Shown: positions 1 through 4,524 of the stretch, piece by piece
Position numbering within the stretch: position 1 is the stretch's first letter
How the letters are laid out: every line of letters begins with the position of its first letter
NCBI GenBank assembly: GCA_017521345.1
Contig: JAFXCU010000026.1
Span: 1 to 5,288, forward strand
Direction: 5' to 3'
From: Ruminiclostridium sp.
GTDB lineage: Bacteria > Bacillota_A > Clostridia > Oscillospirales > Oscillospiraceae
Length of the DNA stretch: 5,288 nucleotides
Program-made: the position numbers and the translations under genes
The notes under the pieces: model-generated
The model's database searches: none
Seen by the model: only the letters and a program-made list of their open reading frames with translations
What the model was told of the DNA's origin: nothing

Positions 1-196
1 CTCCCTCCACAGGAGAAAAGCCGCTGGCGGTGTCGATGATGAGGTTGCCGTTTTCATCGGGAATGCGGGCATAGGCGCCGCCGGGGACCACCAGGGTCAG
101 GATGTAAGAGGCCACCATCAGCACAAAGATGACCACAATGGCCGTGATAAAGGACCGGGTGCTGATGTTCAGCCCCTTTTGTTTCTGTTCGCTCAT
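1..196 (-). CDS. YfcC-family membrane transporter, N-terminal part (cut by window edge)
   Basis: Only the first 65 codons are present; the gene continues past position 1. The protein starts MSEQKQKGLNIS, a short positively charged cytoplasmic lead. A hydrophobic membrane segment follows at about residues 15-37, ending in the VVPGGAY turn, then a polar loop (about 42-65). This start (basic lead, first helix, then V-V/I-P-x-G) is what I recognise from the YfcC/DcuC-like carrier family (C4-dicarboxylate/basic amino acid permease superfamily, Pfam PF03606); AbgT-type transporters look somewhat similar. The start codon overlaps the stop of the upstream peptidase gene as ATGA. A GGAGG site lies 8 bases before it inside the peptidase gene, so translation is probably coupled. 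The pairing suggests transport of the peptidase's substrate or product. The substrate cannot be told from this fragment. Confidence 0.75.
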   Translation of the reverse strand, partial: MSEQKQKGLNISTRSFITAIVVIFVLMVASYILTLVVPGGAYARIPDENGNLIIDTASGFSPVEG

Positions 197-1518
197 AGGG
201 CAGCCTCCTTGATAATATAATGGTAGAAGTCCACAGCAGGGGCCAGGGCAGAGAGATCCACATTTTCGTCGATGCCGTGGATGCTGTCCAGCTGTTGGTC
301 ACTGATCAGGAAGGGGGTAAACCGCAGGCAGTGGTCGCAGACCCGGCTCAAAAACCGGCTGTCGCTGGCCCCAGTCATCACATAGGGGGAGGTCTTTACC
401 CCGGGAAACACGGCGGTCACCGCCCGTTCCACCAGACGGAAGACGTCGCTGTTATGATCGGACAAGGGCGACGGGAACCCCGGGTCCAAAACCTGGGTCT
501 CAATGTCGAACTGCTTGGCCAGGTTGGAAATGACTTTGATGCTGTCCGGTCCTCCCTGGTGGTGGGAGTAGCGCATATTGCCGATGACCCAGGCCTCCTG
601 GGGCAGAACGTTGGTCCCCTGGGAGCCAGAGGCCATGGTGAAGGCGATGGTGGTTTTCAGCATGGCGTTGGCCGTACCGGACACCATGGGCATCACCTTT
701 TTCAGCAGTCCCCCAAAGAAGGAAGAATGGCCCAAGATGAGCTTCATGGGGCCGGACATGGAGGTGGACAGACAGGAAAACATGGCGTGGATGGTGGGAG
801 AAATTTCCGCCCGGAAGAGGTTGGACTTCTCCACCGCCGCCATGAACTTGCCCAGGCGGACCAGCGGGGTGTCCTTCCCCGGTGTGGAGGCATGACCGCC
901 GTTGGACCGGGCGATGAACTTCAGGTCTGCGCAGCCCTTCTCCCCCACGCCCACCATGGCGAAGGTTCCCTTGGCTCCGCCGATGGGCTCGGTGAGGATC
1001 ATGCCCCCCTCATCCAGGACCATGGCAAAACGAATGCCCCGGTCCTGAAGGACCTGGGAAATATGGTCGCCGCCGGAGCCGTCCTGCTCTTCCGTACAGG
1101 TAGACAGGAAATAGATGTCTTGGTTGGGGACGAACCCCTCCCCTGCCAGGTCGTCAGCTGCCCGGAGCATGGCCCACAGGCCGCCCTTGGTGTCCAGGGT
1201 GCCCCGACCCCAGAGCTTGCCGTCGGCAATGGTTCCGGAGAAGGGCGGATGGGTCCACTGACCAGGGGCCTCCACCACATCGTGGTGGTTCATCAGGAGG
1301 ATGGGCAGACCTTCCCCACTTCCCTTCCAGCGAAGGAGAAAGCTGCCGTCGAAATCCTCATAGGTGCAGACGGCAAAGAGATGGGGAAAGAGTTCCCGAA
1401 GCAGATCATGGAATTGATAAAACTTTGCTTTGTCAGGCTGGTCCGGGGTGGAGATGGTCTCTATTTGGATCATCCGGGCCAGCTCAGCTGCATATGGTTC
1501 AGTGCGTGGGTCCAGCAT
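193..1518 (-). CDS. M20-family zinc metallopeptidase / amidohydrolase (PM20D1/CPS1-like)
   Basis: A 441-residue cytoplasmic hydrolase with no signal peptide, of the M20 family (ArgE/DapE/CPS1 fold), which cleaves peptide or N-acyl bonds with a two-zinc centre. The metal and catalytic set looks complete: H78 and D80 in NHHDVV, bridging D109 in GRGTLDTKGG, general base E143 with ligand E144 in CTEEQD, D169 in VLDEGG, and H414 near the C-terminus in SIHGIDENV. The inserted dimerisation domain (roughly 190-315) carries the usual GGHAS histidine (H209). Length and the GTLDTKGG signature fit the carboxypeptidase-S/PM20D1-type branch better than ArgE or DapE. The start has a GAGGGA ribosome site 5 bases upstream and a strong promoter. 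It is first in an operon with a YfcC-like transporter, so a catabolic role on an imported peptide or acyl-amino acid is inferred. The exact substrate is unknown. Confidence 0.9.
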   Translation of the reverse strand: MLDPRTEPYAAELARMIQIETISTPDQPDKAKFYQFHDLLRELFPHLFAVCTYEDFDGSFLLRWKGSGEGLPILLMNHHDVVEAPGQWTHPPFSGTIADGKLWGRGTLDTKGGLWAMLRAADDLAGEGFVPNQDIYFLSTCTEEQDGSGGDHISQVLQDRGIRFAMVLDEGGMILTEPIGGAKGTFAMVGVGEKGCADLKFIARSNGGHASTPGKDTPLVRLGKFMAAVEKSNLFRAEISPTIHAMFSCLSTSMSGPMKLILGHSSFFGGLLKKVMPMVSGTANAMLKTTIAFTMASGSQGTNVLPQEAWVIGNMRYSHHQGGPDSIKVISNLAKQFDIETQVLDPGFPSPLSDHNSDVFRLVERAVTAVFPGVKTSPYVMTGASDSRFLSRVCDHCLRFTPFLISDQQLDSIHGIDENVDLSALAPAVDFYHYIIKEAAL

Positions 1519-1551
1519 AGGGATCCCTCATTTCTTATGTATATTCGAATT

Positions 1552-1580
1552 ATTATACCGTGTAATACAGGGATAGTCAA
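1552..1580 (-). promoter_or_regulatory. Sigma-A-type promoter of the peptidase-transporter operon
   Basis: Read on the minus strand, a -35 box TTGACT (1575-1580) and a perfect -10 box TATAAT (1552-1557) are separated by exactly 17 bases. Transcription should begin near 1545, leaving a short leader of about 27 bases before the peptidase start. The -35 box begins only 6 bases beyond the hairpin that follows the upstream small gene, so the two units are separated very compactly. Confidence 0.8.
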
Positions 1581-1586
1581 CGAAAT

Positions 1587-1608
1587 CCCCTCGGCGAGCG
1601 CCGAGGGG
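1587..1608 (-). terminator. Hairpin terminator after the 56-residue hypothetical gene
   Basis: A perfect GC-rich inverted repeat (CCCCTCGGC with GCCGAGGGG, 9 pairs around GAGC; 10 pairs if the loop is 2 bases) lies 6 bases past the stop of the small minus-strand gene. On that strand it is followed by GATTTCGTTG, a broken T tract, so it is a plausible but not textbook intrinsic terminator. It insulates the peptidase operon promoter that follows at once. Confidence 0.6.
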
Positions 1609-1614
1609 ACAAAC

Positions 1615-1785
1615 TTACTGTTTCCGGCCTTCTTCTGCACAGCCTAAACTGTGGCGGAGGTGTTCCCCAATGAGCATCAGCTCACCAGGAGTGGAGATCT
1701 CCGCCTTGGAACGGTGGATAAAGGCCTGGACCTTTGGAGGCAGGCTGTTAAAATAGGCCTCCATCTGAGGATTTTCATACTTCAT
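1615..1785 (-). CDS. Small hypothetical protein, 56 residues
   Basis: I do not recognise a named family. The protein is MKYENPQMEAYFNSLPPKVQ... ending in GCAEEGRKQ: soluble and mostly helical in appearance, with no membrane segment or signal peptide. Its core (YFNSLPPKVQAFI, then EISTPGELMLIGEHL) resembles short uncharacterised proteins I recall from Clostridia, with an 'x-N-SLP-x-x-V-Q' opening and a '-EL---EHL' ending. Two starts compete: ATG at 1785 (56 residues, preceded by GGGTGAT, which matches the extended ribosome site) and ATG at 1791 (58 residues). I prefer 1785. A longer reading from 1857 would run through the barnase promoter and is unlikely. A hairpin follows the stop. It is divergent from the barnase gene. 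Function unknown. Confidence 0.6.
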   Translation of the reverse strand: MKYENPQMEAYFNSLPPKVQAFIHRSKAEISTPGELMLIGEHLRHSLGCAEEGRKQ

Positions 1786-1791
1786 ATTCAT

Positions 1792-1818
1792 CACCCGGGT
1801 GTAGTCTGCCCACGTGGG
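1792..1818. promoter_or_regulatory. Two perfect 10-bp palindromes between divergent genes (possible operators)
   Basis: CACCCGGGTG (1792-1801) and CCCACGTGGG (1809-1818) are each perfect palindromes, with centres 17 bases apart. They lie between the start of the 56-residue gene and the -35 box of the barnase promoter (1821). Position and symmetry would suit a dimeric regulator, but the two are not copies of each other, and chance occurrence in GC-rich DNA cannot be excluded. Confidence 0.3.
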
Positions 1819-1820
1819 AG

Positions 1821-1849
1821 TTGCGTATTCCTGCCGATTCCTGTATACT
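1821..1849 (+). promoter_or_regulatory. Probable promoter of the barnase-barstar operon
   Basis: A -10 box TATACT (1844-1849) has, 17 bases upstream, a weak -35 box TTGCGT (1821-1826). Predicted transcription start is near 1856, giving a leader of about 25 bases that consists mainly of the ribosome binding site. The weak -35 may mean low or activator-dependent expression. Confidence 0.55.
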
Positions 1850-1866
1850 GAAAACAAATATCAATA

Positions 1867-1880
1867 GGAGGGATCACCTC
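1867..1880 (+). promoter_or_regulatory. Ribosome binding site of the barnase gene, partly self-complementary
   Basis: AGGAGG (1866-1871) lies 9 bases before the ATG at 1881 and fixes the start there rather than at the in-frame TTG at 1821. The bases between them end in CCTC (1877-1880), which can pair with GAGG (1868-1871) across a 5-base loop. The site could therefore fold on itself next to the start codon. The stem is only 4 pairs, so any damping of translation would be mild. Confidence 0.5.
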
Positions 1881-2354
1881 ATGAAAAAGAAGCTTTCTTC
1901 CCTGTTCCTTGCCTTGCTGTCCCTGTTCATGGTGTTTACCATGGCGGCCTGCGGCCCGGACGACATGGCCGTAGTCATGACCACCACTGACACGGACACT
2001 GCCCAGGCTGAACTGGACCCCAATGGCTCCTACACCACCAAAGAGGACGTGGCCCTGTACATCCACCTCTACGGCTGTCTGCCGGACAACTTCATGACCA
2101 AGGATGAAGCCCGTGACCTGGGCTGGGAGGGCGGCTCCCTGGAGCCCTACGCCCCCGGCATGTGCATCGGCGGCGACTACTTTGGCAACTATGAGGGTCT
2201 GCTTCCCGAGGACCGGGACTACACCGAGTGCGACATTGACACCCTGGGGGCAAACAGCCGGGGCCCTAAGCGTATCGTCTTCTCCGATGACGGCCTGATC
2301 TATTACACCCCTGACCACTACGAATCCTTCGAACTGCTCTACGGGGAGGAATGA
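1881..2354 (+). CDS. Barnase-type ribonuclease with lipoprotein signal peptide
   Basis: A 157-residue guanyl-preferring endoribonuclease of the barnase (N1/T1) family, which cuts RNA to 2',3'-cyclic phosphate ends. Residues 1-23 form a lipoprotein signal peptide (MKKK, hydrophobic core, lipobox M-A-A-C with C24), so the enzyme should be exported and lipid-anchored on the outer membrane face. A polar linker follows (about 25-49), then the catalytic domain (about 50-157). It aligns closely with barnase: LPDN-x-x-TK-x-EA-x-x-LGW, APG-x-x-IGGD, RIVFS, DGLIYYT-x-DHY. Catalytic equivalents are K74 (K27), E116 (E73), R127 (R83), R131 (R87) and H146 (H102). Oddities: R59 is replaced by Y104, and the domain has three cysteines (C66, C95, C117) absent from barnase. 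The barstar gene follows with a stop/start overlap or a 2-base gap. Toxin, scavenging RNase and interbacterial weapon are all possible roles. Confidence 0.93.
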   Translation: MKKKLSSLFLALLSLFMVFTMAACGPDDMAVVMTTTDTDTAQAELDPNGSYTTKEDVALYIHLYGCLPDNFMTKDEARDLGWEGGSLEPYAPGMCIGGDYFGNYEGLLPEDRDYTECDIDTLGANSRGPKRIVFSDDGLIYYTPDHYESFELLYGEE

Positions 2355-2356
2355 CC

Positions 2357-2623
2357 ATGAAAGTCGTCATTCTGGACGGGACCACTGCCCCCACCAAGGA
2401 GGCTCTCCACCAGCATCTGGCCCGGGAACTGGCCTTCCCTGACTGGTACGGCGGGAACCTGGACGCCCTCTACGACTGCCTGACTTCTGTTTCGGAAGAG
2501 GTCACCATCACCCTGGATGAAACCGCTCTGACGGAATCTCTGGGTTCCTACGCCCAGCGGGTGGGGAAGGTATTGACCCGTGTTGCAGAAAATAACTCAA
2601 ACATTCAACTAAATATCCAATGA
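2357..2623 (+). CDS. Barstar-family ribonuclease inhibitor
   Basis: An 88-residue cytoplasmic protein (barstar is 89) that should bind and block the RNase encoded just upstream before it is exported. The signature binding helix is clear: LARELAFPDWYGGNLDALYD at residues 21-40, matching barstar's ELALPEYYGENLDALWDCL. D36 and D40 correspond to D35 and D39, which pair with the RNase active site; N34 and C41 are also kept. Y29 becomes W30, W38 becomes Y39, and the C-terminal E76 position aligns with R75, so the acidic contact is lost. ATG at 2357 is chosen because GGAGG (2345-2349) sits 7 bases before it; the ATG at 2351, overlapping the RNase stop, is only 1 base from that site. Co-transcription and probable translational coupling ensure inhibitor is made with the RNase. 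Confidence 0.92.
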   Translation: MKVVILDGTTAPTKEALHQHLARELAFPDWYGGNLDALYDCLTSVSEEVTITLDETALTESLGSYAQRVGKVLTRVAENNSNIQLNIQ

Positions 2624-2628
2624 CAACG

Positions 2629-2655
2629 AAGCCCCGGCTCATTGAGCCGGGGCTT
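2629..2655 (+). terminator. Strong hairpin after the barstar gene, possibly bidirectional
   Basis: AAGCCCCGGCTC pairs perfectly with GAGCCGGGGCTT across a 3-base ATT loop (12 pairs), 5 bases after the barstar stop. On the plus strand the downstream bases are TGCCATTTC; on the minus strand they are CGTTGTCATT. Neither is a clean T tract. Because dsdA converges from the right, the same hairpin may end both transcripts. Confidence 0.7.
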
Positions 2656-2690
2656 TGCCATTTCAAGATCATGTCACTTTACAAAACGGG

Positions 2691-2804
2691 CCAAGCCTCC
2701 CTCTTAGAGGGAGGTGCCCCGAAGGGGCGGAGGGAGTACCATCGGCAGGAGACTCCCTCAGTCAGTGCTACGCACTGCCAGCTCCCTCGGAGAGGGAGCC
2801 TTGG
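2691..2804. repeat. 114-bp palindromic intergenic element with terminal inverted repeats
   Basis: The ends are inverted copies: CCAAGCCTCCCTC (2691-2703) and GAGGGAGCCTTGG (2792-2804), 12 of 13 bases complementary. Inside are five hairpins in a row: CCTCCCTC/GAGGGAGG (2696-2714), GCCCC/GGGGC (2716-2728), GAGGGAGT/ACTCCCTC (2730-2759, 14-base loop), CAGTGC/GCACTG (2763-2777) and GCTCCCTC/GAGGGAGC (2781-2799). No protein is encoded and no target-site duplication is obvious in the flanks. The GAGGGAG hairpin units resemble intergenic elements I recall as abundant in Oscillospirales genomes, i.e. a MITE- or REP-like non-autonomous repeat. That it is multicopy cannot be seen from one window. Confidence 0.7.
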
Positions 2805-2827
2805 ATGGCGTGCAACACAGAGTTCAT

Positions 2828-4153
2828 TTATTTCAAATGGGTATTCACATAATCCTCTCTGATCTTCTCGGGTACCAGGTTGCCGCCGGTGGCCCAGAGG
2901 ATGTGAGAAGCCTGGGGCATCTTGTCGGTCAGGCCGTGCTGTTCCAGGTAGGCCCGAGTCTCGGGGTACTGATTCAGCATCACAGGCCCCTGGAAAGCCG
3001 CACAGGCGCTGGGCTCGATGAAGATCTCCTCGGTCTCCAGCAGGTCCCGCATGTAATCATAGAGTTTGCCGTCCCGGAGGGTGAACTCACCGCTGAGAAT
3101 GGGCACCATCACCCGGCCCACAAAGCCGGAGGCACGGCCCACGGCCAGGCCGTCAGCGTGGGTGAGGCCAGTGAGGCCGATGTCCTGGACGGAGATTGCA
3201 TTCTGCAGGCCGGTGGCCATACCCAGGACCATACAAGGGGCCTGAGTGGGCTCCACAAAGAAGGTGTGGACGTTGGTGCCAAAAACCTGACGCAGACCGA
3301 AGGCCACGCCTCCGGGGGCGCCGCCCACGCCGCAGGGGATGTAGACAAAAAGGGGGTGGTCGGCATCCACCGTCACCTTCTGCTCCTCCAGCTGGCTCAC
3401 CAGACGCTTGGCCGCCACGGCATAACCCATAAAGAGATTCTTGGAGTTCTCGTCGTCCACAAAGTAGCTCTTGGGGTTGGCATCGGAGCTGGCTCTGCCC
3501 TGCTTCACCGCCTCGCTGTAATCGGACTCATACTCCATGACGGTGACACCGTGCTGGCGGAGGAGGTCCTTCTTCCACTGCTTGGCGTCGGCGGACATAT
3601 GGACGATGACCTCATAACCCACAGCGGCGCTCATGATGCCGATACTCAGGCCCAGGTTGCCGGTGGAACCCACCTGGACCGTAAACTGGGTGAAGAACGC
3701 CCGGGCTTCCGGGGTGGCCAGTTTGGTGTAGTCGTCATCATAACCGGACAGGAGTCCATGCTCCAGGGCCAGCTCCTCGGTGTGTTTCAGGACCTCGTAA
3801 ATGCCGCCCCGGGCCTTCACAGAGCCGGCAATGGCCAGGTGGCTGTCCTGCTTCAGCAGGAGTCTGCCCTGGATGCCGCTGCCGTACTTCTCGTTGAAGC
3901 GGGCCTGAAGGTTGGGCACCGGAGTCAGGACGGACTCAATGATGCCGAGGCTTTCCTGGGTCTCCAGAAAGCAGGCCATGATGAAGGGGGCAAACCGGGC
4001 CAGCCGGGCCTCTGCGTCGTCAATATCCGCCATGGACAGGCCAAAGCCCTCCAGGGCAGCCGGGTCCTCGGTGCGGTCCGGGTTGACCCAGACCAATTCT
4101 TTTTCCTCCCGCAGGTCTTTGACGATGGGATATTTCTTCTCCAGTTCCAGCAT
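2828..4153 (-). CDS. dsdA: D-serine ammonia-lyase (D-serine dehydratase)
   Basis: A 441-residue cytoplasmic PLP enzyme converting D-serine to pyruvate and ammonia (EC 4.3.1.18), for detoxification or use as carbon and nitrogen source. Length matches E. coli DsdA (442). Fold-type II PLP features are visible: the Schiff-base lysine K113 in GSVKARGG, the glycine-rich phosphate loop GSTGNLG (162-168), a second glycine loop CGVGGAPGG (274-282), and the TGG near the C-terminus (422-424) facing the pyridine ring. The N-terminal LVWVNP and SHLAIAGS stretches are typical of DsdA rather than threonine dehydratase. The start at 4153 gives the family length; it has AAAGGGG about 10 bases upstream. An upstream ATG at 4192 lies inside the -10 box and has no ribosome site. 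No dsdC regulator or dsdX permease is adjacent. Confidence 0.95.
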   Translation of the reverse strand: MLELEKKYPIVKDLREEKELVWVNPDRTEDPAALEGFGLSMADIDDAEARLARFAPFIMACFLETQESLGIIESVLTPVPNLQARFNEKYGSGIQGRLLLKQDSHLAIAGSVKARGGIYEVLKHTEELALEHGLLSGYDDDYTKLATPEARAFFTQFTVQVGSTGNLGLSIGIMSAAVGYEVIVHMSADAKQWKKDLLRQHGVTVMEYESDYSEAVKQGRASSDANPKSYFVDDENSKNLFMGYAVAAKRLVSQLEEQKVTVDADHPLFVYIPCGVGGAPGGVAFGLRQVFGTNVHTFFVEPTQAPCMVLGMATGLQNAISVQDIGLTGLTHADGLAVGRASGFVGRVMVPILSGEFTLRDGKLYDYMRDLLETEEIFIEPSACAAFQGPVMLNQYPETRAYLEQHGLTDKMPQASHILWATGGNLVPEKIREDYVNTHLK

Positions 4154-4187
4154 AGTGCCAGCCCCTTTCCATTGATTTCTTGCCCCT

Positions 4188-4216
4188 ATCATAGCACGAA
4201 GAAAATACGATGTCAC
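4188..4216 (-). promoter_or_regulatory. Promoter of dsdA
   Basis: On the minus strand, GTGACA (4211-4216) and TATGAT (4188-4193) are spaced by exactly 17 bases, each one mismatch from the sigma-A consensus. Transcription should begin near 4181, about 28 bases before the dsdA start. No inverted-repeat operator overlapping it stands out. Confidence 0.7.
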
Positions 4217-4224
4217 TGGTTTTC

Positions 4225-4267
4225 TGCACATACTTTTCCCCTCCCTGCATATACTGGGCTGTATATT
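4225..4267 (+). promoter_or_regulatory. Weak candidate promoter region of the 37-codon ORF
   Basis: Two -10-like boxes are present, TATACT (4250-4255) and TATATT (4262-4267), but neither has a good -35 at the right spacing; the best is TGCACA (4225-4230), 19 bases before TATACT. Some promoter is expected here because the ORF downstream has a strong ribosome site and its own terminator, and the flanking dsdA promoter points away. Which box is used is uncertain. Confidence 0.3.
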
Positions 4268-4292
4268 CCTTTTTCAGAGAGGAGGCCCTTTT

Positions 4293-4406
4293 ATGGCAGA
4301 ACCCAATACCATATCCCTTCCGCCGGTCCCGCCCCCTGCCCCCCAGGATCTGGACGACCTCATTTTCCGCTGGGAAGCCGATCTGCCCAAAGTCAGTGAC
4401 CGCTGA
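4293..4406 (+). CDS. 37-residue proline-rich small protein or leader peptide upstream of prfB
   Basis: Not a family I can name. The ATG at 4293 follows an excellent ribosome site, AGAGAGGAGG (4276-4285), 7 bases away. The predicted peptide has a proline-rich first half (SLPPVPPPAPQ, residues 8-18) and an acidic, possibly helical second half (DLDDLIFRWEADLPK, 19-33), ending SDR. It has no membrane segment. The consecutive prolines would slow ribosomes and normally need EF-P. The stop is UGA followed by C, a weak termination context, and the terminator hairpin starts at the very next base. Site-ORF-terminator in 160 bases argues that it is translated. It could be a free-standing small protein or a regulatory leader peptide for prfB. 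Both are inference. Confidence 0.6.
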   Translation: MAEPNTISLPPVPPPAPQDLDDLIFRWEADLPKVSDR

Positions 4407-4438
4407 CCGGGACAATCGTCGGTTTCCCGGCGTTTTTT
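4407..4438 (+). terminator. Intrinsic terminator between the small ORF and prfB
   Basis: CCGGGA (4407-4412) pairs with TCCCGG (4425-4430) across a 12-base loop and is followed by CG and six T residues (4433-4438). This is the cleanest intrinsic terminator in the window. Its 5' arm begins immediately after the UGA stop of the 37-codon ORF, so a ribosome waiting on that stop would cover the arm. A competing small hairpin, GTCAG/CTGAC (4392-4407), lies just upstream and shares one base with it. Confidence 0.75.
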
Positions 4439-4441
4439 CCC

Positions 4442-4470
4442 TTTACAGAAGGGAGAAAATCAGATATAAT
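4442..4470 (+). promoter_or_regulatory. Promoter of prfB
   Basis: TTTACA (4442-4447) and a perfect TATAAT (4465-4470) are spaced by exactly 17 bases, starting 3 bases after the T tract of the preceding terminator. Predicted start is near 4477, giving a leader of about 48 bases. A second TATAAT (4490-4495) lacks a matching -35 box. Confidence 0.8.
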
Positions 4471-4524
4471 GATATGGCTAATGCTTTACTATAATATACT
4501 ATTCAGAATGTGAGTGATCGTAAG

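Noticed and set aside
220..1647. Long plus-strand open frame opposite the M20 peptidase
   Set aside because: It mirrors the peptidase codons, its translation is glycine/histidine-rich with no recognisable family, and the minus-strand frame has every M20 catalytic residue. Long antisense frames are expected in GC-rich genes.
1836..1864. Minus-strand promoter TTGATA with a -10 near 1837-1842 for the 56-residue gene
   Set aside because: The -35 match is fair, but the -10 position reads AGGAAT, too weak to call; it would also overlap the barnase promoter.
1791..2318. Minus-strand open frame opposite the barnase gene
   Set aside because: Antisense shadow of a gene whose plus-strand product aligns end to end with barnase; it also crosses the divergent promoter region.
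2691..2804. CRISPR array or tRNA-like structure in the repeat region
   Set aside because: The units are inverted hairpins, not direct repeats with regular spacers, and no cloverleaf or CCA-adjacent acceptor stem can be drawn.
2620..2862. Short plus-strand frames across the hairpin and palindromic repeat
   Set aside because: They translate the inverted repeats themselves, have no ribosome site, and are explained by the non-coding element.
2714..4399. 561-codon plus-strand open frame opposite dsdA
   Set aside because: It runs through the palindromic repeat, all of dsdA and into the next small ORF, with no ribosome site and low-complexity content. The minus-strand frame is a full-length DsdA.
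4293..4440. Riboswitch upstream of prfB
   Set aside because: The region before the terminator is explained by a small ORF, and I see no conserved aptamer core (for example no T-box, SAM or glycine motif).
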